Part shown: piece by piece, positions 9,482 through 17,507 of the stretch
Layout: each line of letters starts with the position of its first letter
Position numbering within the stretch: position 1 is the first letter of the stretch
Assembly: GCA_963704515.1 (NCBI GenBank)
Contig: OY969913.1
Location: 2,728,001-2,792,000 of the forward strand
Direction: 5' to 3'
DNA: 64,000 nt
Source: VRUE01 sp963704515
GTDB lineage: Bacteria; Actinomycetota; Thermoleophilia; Solirubrobacterales; 70-9
Position numbers and translations under genes: made by a program
Notes under the pieces: model-generated
The model's input: the letters and a program-made list of their open reading frames with translations, nothing else
What the model was told of the DNA's origin: nothing
Databases searched by the model: none

Positions 9482-9484
9482 GAT

Positions 9485-9544
9485 GGGTTGCTTGATGCAA
9501 CTCGCTTGGTACGGACCCTAACCCAGTGGGTTGCTTGATGCAAC
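9485..9544. promoter_or_regulatory. Tandem palindromic operators, probably for the adjacent HxlR regulator
   Basis: The 17-mer GGGTTGCTTGATGCAAC occurs twice, at 9485-9501 and 9528-9544, exactly 43 bp apart, so on the same face of the helix (about four turns). Each contains the 5-5-5 palindrome GTTGC-TTGAT-GCAAC. The second ends 3 bp before the GTG of the HxlR gene. A dimeric winged-helix regulator binding both copies would control its own gene and possibly the divergent thioesterase unit. Confidence 0.75.
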
Positions 9545-9547
9545 CCT

Positions 9548-10027
9548 GTGTGCCAAGATCACTTTGTGCTGCGCAGCGACTATCCGGGGCAGGTCTGCTC
9601 GATCGCGCGTTCGCTGGAAATCGTCGGCGAGCGCTGGTCGCTGCTGATCGTGCGCGATGTGATGAACGGCCACCGGCGCTTCGACCAGCTTCAGAAGGGC
9701 CTTGGCGTCGCCCGTAACGTGCTCTCCGCCCGCCTGCAGCGCCTGGTCGAGGAGGACATCCTCGAGCGCCGGGCCTACCAATCAAACCCGGAGCGCTACG
9801 AGTACTTCCTCACCGAGAAGGGGCTCGACCTCTGGCCGGCCCTGATCGCCCTGCTCAGCTGGGGCGACCGCTACTCCCCCGGCCCCGAGGGCCCGCCGAT
9901 GCTGATCGTGCACAAGGAGTGCGGCGGCGCGGTCAGCGACCGCGGCATCTGCGAGAGCTGCGGCAAGGTCCTGCACGCCCGCGACGCCCGCGCCTTGCCT
10001 GGCCCGGGCCTCGCCCAGGCCGCCTGA
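9548..10027 (+). CDS. HxlR-family winged-helix transcriptional regulator
   Basis: 159-residue HxlR/DUF24-type regulator. The N-terminal CSIARSLEIVGERWSLLIVRD pattern (split here over residues 17-37) is the family hallmark, with a cysteine at the start of the first helix that in some members senses electrophiles. The winged helix spans about 15-110. The C-terminal tail has HKECGGAVSDRGICESCGK, a small zinc-ribbon-like CGG...CxxC element seen in part of the family. The GTG at 9548 directly follows a palindrome, implying autoregulation. Its targets may include the divergent small-frame and thioesterase unit. Confidence 0.85.
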   Translation: MCQDHFVLRSDYPGQVCSIARSLEIVGERWSLLIVRDVMNGHRRFDQLQKGLGVARNVLSARLQRLVEEDILERRAYQSNPERYEYFLTEKGLDLWPALIALLSWGDRYSPGPEGPPMLIVHKECGGAVSDRGICESCGKVLHARDARALPGPGLAQAA

Positions 10028-10074
10028 CCCCAGTTCGCTAGCGTCTTCGGGTACCAGCAACAGGAGGAGAGAGC

Positions 10075-11511
10075 ATGGCGACGGCGGCTGAGGTTCAGAC
10101 GAAGGACAAGATTTTCATCGGCGGCGAGTGGGTCGAGCCGGAGGCGAGCGGGACCCTCGAGGTCGTCAACTCGACGACCGAGGAGACGATGGGTTCGATC
10201 CCGTCCTGCACCGCTGCCGATGCCGACCGCGCCGTCGCCGCCGCCCGCGACGCCTTCGAGTCCTGGTCGCGGACCTCACGCGAGGAGCGCGCCGGCTACA
10301 TGAGTGCGATCTCCGCGGGCCTCGCCGAGCGCATGGATGAGATCGCGGCGACGATCTCCCAAGAGCTCGGCATGCCGCTGACCTTGAGCAAGATGATCCA
10401 GGCCGGGCTGCCGATCGCCCAGTTCGGGGCGATGCCGAAGCTGCTGGAGGAAATCCGCTGGGAGGAGGAGGTCGGCAACTCGCGGGTGCTGCGCGAGCCG
10501 GTCGGGGTGCTCGGCGCGATCACGCCCTGGAACTACCCGCTGAACCAGATCGCCTGCAAGGTCGCCCCCGCACTCGCCGCCGGCTGCACCGTGGTGCTCA
10601 AGCCGAGCGAGATCGTGCCGCTCAACGCCTTCATCCTCGCCGAGGTGATCGAGGCCGCAGGCCTTCCCGCCGGCGTCTTCAACCTCGTCACCGGCACCGG
10701 CCCGGTCGTCGGCGAGGCGATCGCCGGCCACCCCGGCGTCGACATGGTCTCCTTCACCGGCTCGACCCGGGCCGGCCGCCGCGTCTCCGAGCTCGCCTCA
10801 GCGACGGTCAAGCCGGTCGCGATGGAGCTCGGCGGCAAGTCGCCGAACGTGATCCTCGACGACGCCGACCTGAGCAAGGCGGTGCCCGACGGGGTCGGCA
10901 AGTGCTACCTCAACTCGGGGCAGACCTGCAGCGCCCTGACCCGGATGCTGGTGCCGCGCGAGAAGCTCGCCGAAGTCGAGCAGATCGCCACCCAGGCGGC
11001 GGAGAGCTTCACGCCCGGCGACCCCTTCGAGGAATCGACCCGGCTCGGGCCGCTGGTCTCAGAGACCCAGCGCGAGCGGGTGCGCGGCTACATCGAGAAG
11101 GGCGAGGCCGAGGGAGCGAAGCTGCTCACCGGCGGCGCCGCGGCGCCCGAGGGCCTCGACAAGGGCTTCTTCGTCCGCCCCACGGTCTTCTCCGATGTGA
11201 CCCCGGAGATGACGATCGCCCAGGAGGAGATCTTCGGCCCGGTGCTGGCGATCCAGCCCTACGACGGTGAGGACGACGCGGTGCGGATCGCCAACGACAC
11301 CGCCTACGGGCTCGCCGGCGGCGTCTGGTCGGCGGATCAGGACCGCGCGATCGCGGTCGCCAAGCGGATCCGCACCGGCCAGATCGAGATCAACGGCGGC
11401 GCGTTCAACCCGCTGGCGCCGTTCGGCGGCTACAAGCAGTCGGGGCACGGGCGAGAGAACGGGCGGTACGCGATCGAGGAGCTGTTGCAGGTCAAGTCGT
11501 TGCAGCTCTAG
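10075..11511 (+). CDS. NAD(P)-dependent aldehyde dehydrogenase
   Basis: 478-residue aldehyde dehydrogenase superfamily enzyme that oxidises an aldehyde to the acid. Catalytic residues are visible: N153 in PWNYPLNQ, general base E251 in MELGGKSPNV and nucleophile C285 in GQTCSALTR. The cofactor motif FTGSTRAG is at about 227-234. The length is normal. A strong ribosome-binding site (AGGAGGAGAG) precedes the ATG. It lies between the HxlR regulator and an acyl-CoA dehydrogenase; the physiological aldehyde cannot be read from the sequence. Control by HxlR regulators, many of which respond to aldehydes, is plausible but unproven. Confidence 0.9.
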   Translation: MATAAEVQTKDKIFIGGEWVEPEASGTLEVVNSTTEETMGSIPSCTAADADRAVAAARDAFESWSRTSREERAGYMSAISAGLAERMDEIAATISQELGMPLTLSKMIQAGLPIAQFGAMPKLLEEIRWEEEVGNSRVLREPVGVLGAITPWNYPLNQIACKVAPALAAGCTVVLKPSEIVPLNAFILAEVIEAAGLPAGVFNLVTGTGPVVGEAIAGHPGVDMVSFTGSTRAGRRVSELASATVKPVAMELGGKSPNVILDDADLSKAVPDGVGKCYLNSGQTCSALTRMLVPREKLAEVEQIATQAAESFTPGDPFEESTRLGPLVSETQRERVRGYIEKGEAEGAKLLTGGAAAPEGLDKGFFVRPTVFSDVTPEMTIAQEEIFGPVLAIQPYDGEDDAVRIANDTAYGLAGGVWSADQDRAIAVAKRIRTGQIEINGGAFNPLAPFGGYKQSGHGRENGRYAIEELLQVKSLQL

Positions 11512-11518
11512 GTGGTTG

Positions 11519-11627
11519 GGGGGGCAGGTTGCACCCCTCCCCCGGAAACCGTCGCGCAGCTGGATCGCGGTTGTTGGCTCGAGCCGGGAACCGGGAGTTT
11601 CCGTGGGAGGGGTGCAACCTGCCCTCC
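11519..11627. repeat. Long imperfect palindrome after aldehyde dehydrogenase gene
   Basis: Arms 11519-11549 and 11597-11627 match over 31 positions with two mismatches; the core is GGGCAGGTTGCACCCCTCCC. The 47-nt loop contains its own small palindrome GGCTCGAGCC. It fills the 142-nt gap before the acyl-CoA dehydrogenase. It is far longer than a normal terminator stem and looks like an intergenic palindromic (REP-like) element or non-autonomous repeat that may also stop transcription. Confidence 0.65.
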
Positions 11628-11653
11628 TCACGAGCCGAATAGGCTGCACGGCC

Positions 11654-12799
11654 TTGGATTTTGAGCTTTCAGACGAGCAGCGGCTTCTCCGCGACACGGT
11701 GCGGGAGTTTGCGCTTGCGGAGGTCAGGCCGGTGGCCGAGGAGTTGGACCGGACCAAGAGCTTTCCCTACGAGATCGTGGGGAAGCTCGGTGGCCTTGGC
11801 TTGATGGGGATTCCGTTTCCTCAAGAGTACGGCGGGGGCGGGGCCGACACGCTGTCTTACGTGCTGGCCGTGGAAGAGCTGGCTCGAATCGACTCCTCGG
11901 TCTGCATCACGATGGCCGCGCACACCTCGCTGGGGACGATGCCGATCTACCTCTGGGGGTCCGACGAGCAGAAGGCGGAGTGGATGCCGCGCCTCTGCAC
12001 GGGGGAACGGCTCGCCTCGTTTGGGCTGACCGAGCCGGAGGCGGGGTCAGACGCCGGCAACGTACGGACCACCGCAAAGCTCGAGGACGGAGAGTGGGTC
12101 GTCAACGGGGCGAAGCAGTTCATCACCAACTCGGGGACCGAGATCTCCGGCTGCGTCTCGATAACGGCCGTCACCGGCGAGGCGAACGGGCGCAAGGAGA
12201 TCTCCAACCTGATCGTGCCCACCGGCACGCCCGGCTACGCGGTCGGCGAGCCCTACCGCAAGATGGGCTGGAACGCCTCGGATACCCGGCCGCTCAGCTT
12301 CGAGGACTGCCGCCTGCCCGAGTCAAGCCTGCTCGGCCGCCGTGGCGACGGCTTCAAGAACTTCCTCCACATCCTCGACGGCGGCCGGATCGGCGTCGCG
12401 GCGATGGGCGTCGGCCTCGCCCAGGGCGCCCTCGACGAGGCGATCGCCTACGCCAAGGAGCGCCAGGCCTTCGGCCAGGCGATCTCCAAGTTCCAGTCGA
12501 TCCAGGCGAAGATCGCCGACCTCTCGGCCCAGATCGAGGCCGCCCGCCTGCTCACCTGGCGCGCCGCCCTGGAGAAGGACGCCGGCAAGTCGTTCACCCT
12601 GACCGCCGCCCAGGCGAAGCTGATCACCGGCCGCCTCGCGGTCCGCGCCACCGAGGAGGCGGTGCAGATCCACGGCGGCTACGGCTACATCGAGGAGTAC
12701 CCGGTCTGCCGCTTCTACCGCGACGCGAAGATCCTCACGATCGGCGAGGGCACCGACGAGGTGCAGCAGATGGTCATCGCCCGCCAGCTCGGCTGCTGA
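11654..12799 (+). CDS. Acyl-CoA dehydrogenase
   Basis: 381-residue flavoprotein that introduces a double bond into acyl-CoA, passing electrons to ETF. It has the N-terminal helical domain, FGLTEPEAGSDAG in the middle beta domain, and the C-terminal motif GGYGYIEEYPVCRFYRD. The catalytic base is E365 in IGEGTDE. The length matches short/medium-chain members. The TTG at 11654 was chosen because DFELSDEQRLLRD is the usual N-terminus of the family; no ATG or GTG fits. Chain-length preference cannot be read. With the thiolase and thioesterase it suggests a beta-oxidation theme, although the genes are not one operon. Confidence 0.9.
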   Translation: MDFELSDEQRLLRDTVREFALAEVRPVAEELDRTKSFPYEIVGKLGGLGLMGIPFPQEYGGGGADTLSYVLAVEELARIDSSVCITMAAHTSLGTMPIYLWGSDEQKAEWMPRLCTGERLASFGLTEPEAGSDAGNVRTTAKLEDGEWVVNGAKQFITNSGTEISGCVSITAVTGEANGRKEISNLIVPTGTPGYAVGEPYRKMGWNASDTRPLSFEDCRLPESSLLGRRGDGFKNFLHILDGGRIGVAAMGVGLAQGALDEAIAYAKERQAFGQAISKFQSIQAKIADLSAQIEAARLLTWRAALEKDAGKSFTLTAAQAKLITGRLAVRATEEAVQIHGGYGYIEEYPVCRFYRDAKILTIGEGTDEVQQMVIARQLGC

Positions 12800-12833
12800 G
12801 CGAATTTCGGCTGAGGGGGGGGTGAGAATTCGC
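12800..12833 (+). terminator. Weak hairpin after acyl-CoA dehydrogenase
   Basis: GCGAATT (12800-12806) and AATTCGC (12827-12833) form a 7-bp inverted repeat directly after the stop codon, around a G-rich loop. Possible transcription terminator; no U-run. Confidence 0.35.
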
Positions 12834-12924
12834 CGCTGTGCCCTTATGGGGGACATGAGCGAACGACGCGCAATCCGATCGACAGCCGACGTTGGGTGCT
12901 GCACCCGGTGCTACACTCGCTGCC

Positions 12925-13239
12925 ATGCCGACGAAACGCAGGCGACACATGATCACGGAGACCGCTGAGGTGGAGGCCGCGCTCGAGCCCCTGCGCACCA
13001 GGGGCATCCCGCTCAACTTCCAGCGCCTGGTCATCAAGGGGGCCCAGGCCACCGTCGAGGAGGACCGCGCCGGCGCGGATGACGAGGCCCGGCGGCGCGA
13101 GGCGCGGGAGAGCCTGATCCAGTGGATGCACGACGGCTGCGCCGGGATCGACCTCGACGTCCTGGCGGATCCAGGTCGACCCGCCTGGCGACGGCCTTCG
13201 GTCGAGCGAGTCGAACGGCTGCTGCACGAAGATCCGTGA
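12925..13239 (+). CDS. Probable VapB-type antitoxin
   Basis: 104-residue small protein 2 nt upstream of a PIN-domain toxin gene. The N-terminus (MPTKRRRHMITETAEVEAAL) resembles short actinobacterial antitoxins in which KRRRHxxTET leads into a ribbon-helix-helix-like DNA-binding segment, and the rest (about 45-104) is the acidic and Arg-rich tail expected to wrap the toxin. Assignment rests mainly on the gene pair. The start was placed at the ATG after CGCTGCC because it opens on the conserved segment. Antitoxins of this kind usually repress their own operon; the 125 nt upstream show no obvious operator. Confidence 0.6.
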   Translation: MPTKRRRHMITETAEVEAALEPLRTRGIPLNFQRLVIKGAQATVEEDRAGADDEARRREARESLIQWMHDGCAGIDLDVLADPGRPAWRRPSVERVERLLHEDP

Positions 13240-13241
13240 CC

Positions 13242-13709
13242 ATGGCCCTGACTCGCCCGGCCGCCGTCGACCTCTCCGCCTTCGTACGGGTGATGCTCGC
13301 CCATGCCAGACCGGACAGCGGCCGGCGACTCGGACCGGAGCAACTGGCCGAATTCGACGACTCCCTGCGCACCGGCCAGATCCACGCCACTCACCCGTTT
13401 CGGATCGAGACGCTGTATTCGGCGCGAACCGCTGCCGAATTCAGCGCGATGTCGGCCCGGCTCGACAGCTTCGCGCAGGCGGGAGGAGACCAGAACACCT
13501 GGCTGATCGCCGAACGTTCGCAGCGCGAGCTTGCCGAAGACCCGGCAGTGAGCCACCGGATCGGCATGCCCGACCTGCTGCTCGCGACGATCGCCTCCCA
13601 GAACGGCCTAGGCGTCCTGCACTACGACGCCGACTACGACCTGCTCGCCGAGCACACCGGCCTCGAGTTCGAAAGCGTCTGGATCGCTCCGCCGGGCAGC
13701 GTCGACTGA
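13242..13709 (+). CDS. PIN-domain ribonuclease toxin (VapC-like)
   Basis: 155-residue PIN-domain protein, a metal-dependent RNase expected to cleave tRNA or other RNA when not neutralised. The first acidic residue is in AAVDLSAFVRV, the middle Glu in FRIETLYSA, and the C-terminal acidic group in GMPDLLLATIA and LHYDADYDLLA. The gene begins 2 nt after the antitoxin stop, the usual VapBC order. The protein is somewhat longer than typical VapC (about 130). Its stop codon lies inside a bidirectional hairpin shared with the convergent histidine kinase gene. Confidence 0.8.
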   Translation: MALTRPAAVDLSAFVRVMLAHARPDSGRRLGPEQLAEFDDSLRTGQIHATHPFRIETLYSARTAAEFSAMSARLDSFAQAGGDQNTWLIAERSQRELAEDPAVSHRIGMPDLLLATIASQNGLGVLHYDADYDLLAEHTGLEFESVWIAPPGSVD

Positions 13710-13725
13710 GGCTCCGCCGCCTCAG
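13706..13725. terminator. Bidirectional stop-in-stem hairpin
   Basis: CTGAGGC (13706-13712) and GCCTCAG (13719-13725) form a perfect 7-bp stem with a 6-nt loop. Both convergent stop codons (toxin TGA and kinase TGA) sit inside the arms, so one hairpin can end both transcripts. The same design recurs at 42009-42038. Confidence 0.55.
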
Positions 13726-14573
13726 GCACCCTGGAGGGTGAAGCGGATGCGCGCGCCGGGGCCGGAGTCGTCGAGCCAGATGCGGCCGCCATGCGCCTCG
13801 ACGATCGCCCGCGAGATCGCCAGGCCGAGGCCGGCGCCGTCCTCGCTGCGCGACTCGTCGCCGCGGAAAAAGGCCTCGAAGACCCGCTCGCCGTCGGCGG
13901 CGGAGATGCCCGCGCCCTCGTCGGCGACCTCGACCTCGACGCCCGATCCCGCGGTGCGGGCCCGCACCGTGACGCTGCCGTCGGCCGGCGTGTGGCGGAT
14001 CGCGTTCTGGATCAGGTTGAAGAGGACGCGCTGCAGCTTCTCGGCATTGGCATGGGCGAGCACCGCCTCGGCCGGGAGGTCGGCGGCGAGGGCGACGCCG
14101 CGCGCCTCAGCCGGCGCCCGCATCGCGGCGACCGTGTCGCCGATCAACTCGCGCAGCTCGACCTGGCGCATCGTCCAGGAGATCTCGCCCGCCTCGATCC
14201 GCGAGAGCTCGAAGAGGTCGTCGATCAGCGCGGTCAGCACCTCGACGTGGGTGCGCATCTCGCGCAGGTAGCGCTCGCGCGTCTCGCCGGTGACGACGCC
14301 GTCGTCGATCGCCTCGACCAGAAGCCGCAGCGAGGCGAGCGGCGTGCGCAGGTCGTGCGAGACGGAGGCGACCATCTGGCGGCGCGCCTCCTCGATCTTC
14401 CGCCGCGAGCGCTCCTCCATCGCCAGGCGCACGGCGAGCGCCGCCGCCAGCGCGCCGCCGGCCACGGCTAGCGCGACGAGGGCGATCTGCTCGATCCCCA
14501 TCCAGTGCGGGACCGCCACCGCCGCCGCGCCGGCGAGGAAGGCCGCGATCGCGATCAGCGCCGCGCGCTTCAC
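13722..14573 (-). CDS. Sensor histidine kinase
   Basis: 283-residue membrane histidine kinase. Two transmembrane helices (about 3-22 and 27-53) with almost no extracellular loop are followed directly by the kinase core without a HAMP domain. The phosphorylated His is H73 in SVSHDLRTPLAS; the N box is NLIQNAIRHT and the G boxes are DEGAGIS and GAGLGLAISRAIVEAHGG. The short loop suggests sensing within the membrane or of another membrane protein. The GTG at 14573 overlaps the response regulator stop by 4 nt, so the two are cotranscribed as regulator then kinase. Confidence 0.88.
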   Translation of the reverse strand: MKRAALIAIAAFLAGAAAVAVPHWMGIEQIALVALAVAGGALAAALAVRLAMEERSRRKIEEARRQMVASVSHDLRTPLASLRLLVEAIDDGVVTGETRERYLREMRTHVEVLTALIDDLFELSRIEAGEISWTMRQVELRELIGDTVAAMRAPAEARGVALAADLPAEAVLAHANAEKLQRVLFNLIQNAIRHTPADGSVTVRARTAGSGVEVEVADEGAGISAADGERVFEAFFRGDESRSEDGAGLGLAISRAIVEAHGGRIWLDDSGPGARIRFTLQGA

Positions 14574-15283
14574 GGCTTCAGCCTGTACCCGACGCCCCAC
14601 ACGGTCTCGATGAAGCGCGGTTCGGAGGGATCGTCGCCGAGCTTTGCGCGCAGGCGACGGACGTGGACGGTGACGGTGCTGGTGTCGGTGAAGAAGGGGT
14701 AGTCCCAGACCGCTTCCATCAGCTGGTCGCGTGAGAAGACTCGACCGGGGTGCGCGGCGAGGTAAGCGAGCAGGTCGAACTCGCGCTGGGTCAGCGAGAG
14801 CGGCTCTCCGTCCAGGGTGACGCTGCGCATCCCCGGGTCGATCCGCAGCCCGCCGACCTCGATCGGCTCGGGCGCGTCGTCCTCCGCCGGCGGCGAGACG
14901 CGGCGCAGGACCGCATCGACGCGTGCCACCAGCTCGGCCGGCGAGAACGGCTTGACGACGTAATCGTCGGCGCCCCGGCGCAACCCGACCAGGCGGTCGG
15001 ACTCCTCGCCGCGGGCGGTGAGCAGGATCACCGGCACCGGCTTGCCCTCGCGCTCGTGCAACCTTCGCAGCACCTCGATCCCGTCGATCCCCGGCAGCAT
15101 CACGTCGAGCACGATCAGGTCTGGCTGGCGCAGCTCGGCCTGGCGCAGCGCCTCGGGCCCGTCGGCTGCATCAAGGGTCTCGTAGCCGGCCCGCTCCAGG
15201 TAACGGCCGACGACCTCGACGATCGTCGGCTCGTCGTCTACGACGAGAACGGTGCCGTGCGAGTCCTCGGCCATCGGCGCCAT
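14570..15283 (-). CDS. OmpR/PhoB-family response regulator
   Basis: About 237 residues. The receiver domain has the acidic pair in VVDDEPT, phosphoacceptor D60 in IVLDVMLPG and the conserved Lys in VVKPFSP. A winged-helix DNA-binding domain follows (LSLTQREFDLLAYLA to ETVWGVGYRLKP). It partners the overlapping kinase. The ATG at 15283 is one of two close candidates (the other is 15274); either opens just before the first beta strand. The gene lies 13 nt from the stop of the dipZ-like gene on the same strand, so readthrough from dipZ is possible. Targets are unknown. Confidence 0.88.
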   Translation of the reverse strand: MAPMAEDSHGTVLVVDDEPTIVEVVGRYLERAGYETLDAADGPEALRQAELRQPDLIVLDVMLPGIDGIEVLRRLHEREGKPVPVILLTARGEESDRLVGLRRGADDYVVKPFSPAELVARVDAVLRRVSPPAEDDAPEPIEVGGLRIDPGMRSVTLDGEPLSLTQREFDLLAYLAAHPGRVFSRDQLMEAVWDYPFFTDTSTVTVHVRRLRAKLGDDPSEPRFIETVWGVGYRLKP

Positions 15284-15296
15284 TCTGACGGCCGGG

Positions 15297-17057
15297 CTAG
15301 CCGAAGGTGAAGGCATAGCCCATCACCCCCGCTTCCGGTTCCAGGGTGAGGACGTGGTGGCCGACGCGCGGCATTTCGACCAGGTTGTAGAGGCGCTGCG
15401 AACTGACCTCGACGCTGCCGCCGTGCACGTCGGAGCCGGCGAAGTCGGCCGGGATCGGCTTGCCGTCGAGCAGCACTCGCACCGAGCGAGGGTGGCCGGG
15501 CGAGCCGAGCACCAGGTAGACGCGGCGGGCGCCGAAGTTGAGCCGCAGCGAAGCGCCGCGTTCCGCCGTCGCCGACTCCAGCGCGATCCGCCAGCGGCCG
15601 CCGTAGGCGAATTCGTTCGGACCGGGCGCCGGCGCCGTGCCGAAGTCATGGCTGCCCGGCGAGAGCATCGGGTTGGTGAAGCGTTCGGCCCGCGCCGCGC
15701 CCAGGTAAGTCTCCGGCGTCGTCACCCCGGCCGAGGCCTCGATCCCGCGCGCGCCGGAATCGTGCTTCGCCACCGGCCGGCCCGCTTCCGCCAGCAGCTC
15801 GCGGATGATCTTCTCCTTCTCGCCGTATTCGCCCTCGCCGTAATCGGCGGCGCGCACTCTGCCGCGCGTGTCGATGAAGTACTCCGAGGGCCAGTACTGA
15901 TTGCCGTAGGCGCTCCAGGTGGCGAGGTCGTTGTCCTGGGCGACCGGGTAGTGGATGCCGTTGCGCTTGATCGCTTCTTCGACGTTGCCGGCGTCCTTCT
16001 CGAAGGGGAACTCGGGCGAGTGCACGCCGACGATCGTCAGACCGTCCTTGCGGTAGGTCCTGTCCCAGGCGGTCAGGTAGGGCAGCGTGCGCAGGCAGTT
16101 GATGCAGCTGTAGGTCCAGAAGTCGACGAGCACGACGCGGCCCCGCAGCGAGCGCAGGGTCAGCGGCTTGTCGCCGGGCGTGTTGAACCAGTGCTGGTTG
16201 TCGACGAATTCCGGCGCCGTGCCCAGCACCGGCAGCCCGGACGACTTGCCGCCGCTGCGCTGGACCGCGGCCTTGGCGCTCGTCGCCTTGGCTCCCACCC
16301 CGTGCGCCGATTCGCCCCGCACGCCGCTCAGCGCCGACTTCGCCGAGGCCGTGTCCTCGAGGCTTTCGGTCGGGTTGACCAGGAAGCTGGGCAGCGAGCT
16401 GGCGATCTGGTTCTGGAACTTGACGTCGTAGTTGCCGGCCATCGCCAGTGCGACGATCACCATCACGGCGCCCATCGTGATCTGCAGGCCGATCCCGCGC
16501 CGGGCGAGCGGCGCGACCAGGCGGCGCCCACCGAGCATCAGGAAGTAGAGGACGACGGCCGAGCCGATCCCGTAGCTGAGCGCCACCGCCAGCCGCCCGG
16601 CGGTAAACGGCTGCGAGGCGGAGACGGTGATCACCCCGGCGAGGATCGGGCCGGCGCAGGGGGCGTAGACGAGGCCGAGGCTGGCGCCGACCATCGTCCC
16701 GGACCAGAAGCCGTCTCCTCCCGCCCTGGCGCCGCCGGCGCGCCCGGCGAACTGACTCATCTTCGCCTCGACCCGGGCGGCGAGGGGCGGGATCATCAGG
16801 GTGATCCCGAAGGCGAGCAGGACCGCGATCGCCAGCTTGCGCAGCAGGTCGTCGGGCAGGCCCAGCGCCGAGATCACGTAGACGAGCGCGACCGTGGCGA
16901 AGGTGAAGGAGACGGCGAGGCCGACGACGATCCCCAGCGGCCGCCGCCGGCCCCCGGTCGCGCCCGCGGAGAGCGCGATCGGGAGCACCGGCAGCACACA
17001 GGGCGAGAGCGCGGTCCCGGCGCCGGCGACGAAGCCGAAGAGCATCAGCAGTGCCAT
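15297..17057 (-). CDS. dipZ: DipZ-like fusion: CcdA membrane domain, thioredoxin domain and beta-rich C-terminus
   Basis: 586-residue disulfide-carrier of the DipZ family. Residues 1-210 form a CcdA-like bundle with redox cysteines C20 in SPCVLP and C134 in YAPCAGP. A linker (230-280) leads to a TlpA-like thioredoxin domain with C318 and C321 in TYSCINCLRTLPY, and the last 150 residues form a carbohydrate-module-like beta domain typical of DipZ. It moves reducing power from the cytoplasm to exported proteins such as apocytochrome c. Neighbours are a Met/His-rich lipoprotein upstream and a two-component system downstream, all on the same strand. Confidence 0.9.
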   Translation of the reverse strand: MALLMLFGFVAGAGTALSPCVLPVLPIALSAGATGGRRRPLGIVVGLAVSFTFATVALVYVISALGLPDDLLRKLAIAVLLAFGITLMIPPLAARVEAKMSQFAGRAGGARAGGDGFWSGTMVGASLGLVYAPCAGPILAGVITVSASQPFTAGRLAVALSYGIGSAVVLYFLMLGGRRLVAPLARRGIGLQITMGAVMVIVALAMAGNYDVKFQNQIASSLPSFLVNPTESLEDTASAKSALSGVRGESAHGVGAKATSAKAAVQRSGGKSSGLPVLGTAPEFVDNQHWFNTPGDKPLTLRSLRGRVVLVDFWTYSCINCLRTLPYLTAWDRTYRKDGLTIVGVHSPEFPFEKDAGNVEEAIKRNGIHYPVAQDNDLATWSAYGNQYWPSEYFIDTRGRVRAADYGEGEYGEKEKIIRELLAEAGRPVAKHDSGARGIEASAGVTTPETYLGAARAERFTNPMLSPGSHDFGTAPAPGPNEFAYGGRWRIALESATAERGASLRLNFGARRVYLVLGSPGHPRSVRVLLDGKPIPADFAGSDVHGGSVEVSSQRLYNLVEMPRVGHHVLTLEPEAGVMGYAFTFG

Positions 17058-17098
17058 CGCCTCAACCTTGCCAGCCCGAGATTACGCGGAGGTGACGA

Positions 17099-17437
17099 TC
17101 AGCCTTCTTCGTGCTTCATCGCTTCGTGGTCGTGCTTCATCGCACCGTCTTCCTCGTTCTTCATCGCGTGCTCGCCTTCGTGCTTCATCGCTTCGCCGTG
17201 ATCGTGCTTCATCGCTTCGCCGTGATCGTCCTTCATCGCTTCGCCTTCGTCGTGCTTCATGGCGTCGCTGCCTTCGTCGTGCTTCATCGCGTCGTCGGTC
17301 TTGCTCGTCGCCGCCGCGTTTTCCGAGGCCTGGGTCGAGTTGTCGCTGCTGCTGCTGCCGCAGCCGGCCACGCCGAGGGCGCCGATGCCGACGATCGCGG
17401 CCGCCAAGAGGGCCAGAAGTGAACTCCGCACACGCAT
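17099..17437 (-). CDS. Secreted lipoprotein with Met-Lys-His-Asp/Glu repeats
   Basis: 112-residue lipoprotein. A signal peptide (residues 3-21) ends in the lipobox LGVAGC, and after a Ser-rich linker the protein consists of about nine copies of AMKHDEG/AMKHDHG/AMKHEGE. Every unit offers Met, His and acidic side chains, so copper or other metal binding is likely. Similar low-complexity proteins are known as pentapeptide MXKDX repeat proteins, function unknown. It lies 41 nt upstream of dipZ on the same strand and may be cotranscribed. Repeats at DNA level are degenerate, which suggests selection on the peptide. The ATG at 17437 opens the signal peptide. Confidence 0.75.
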   Translation of the reverse strand: MRVRSSLLALLAAAIVGIGALGVAGCGSSSSDNSTQASENAAATSKTDDAMKHDEGSDAMKHDEGEAMKDDHGEAMKHDHGEAMKHEGEHAMKNEEDGAMKHDHEAMKHEEG

Positions 17438-17507
17438 GATGCTCCCTTTCGTAGAGGTCCAGTCACGGGCCACGCTAGGCAGAAAATGTGACGAGGAAAG
17501 AAACGCG

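Noticed and set aside
9274..9495. 73-codon plus-strand frame between thioesterase and HxlR genes
   Set aside because: No ribosome-binding site and it runs through the inverted repeat and first operator; the opposite 51-codon frame has better signals.
17101..17290. Tandem DNA repeats that look like a CRISPR or satellite array
   Set aside because: Period is about 21-30 nt, spacers are absent, and the repeats are codons for AMKHD-type units of a lipoprotein.
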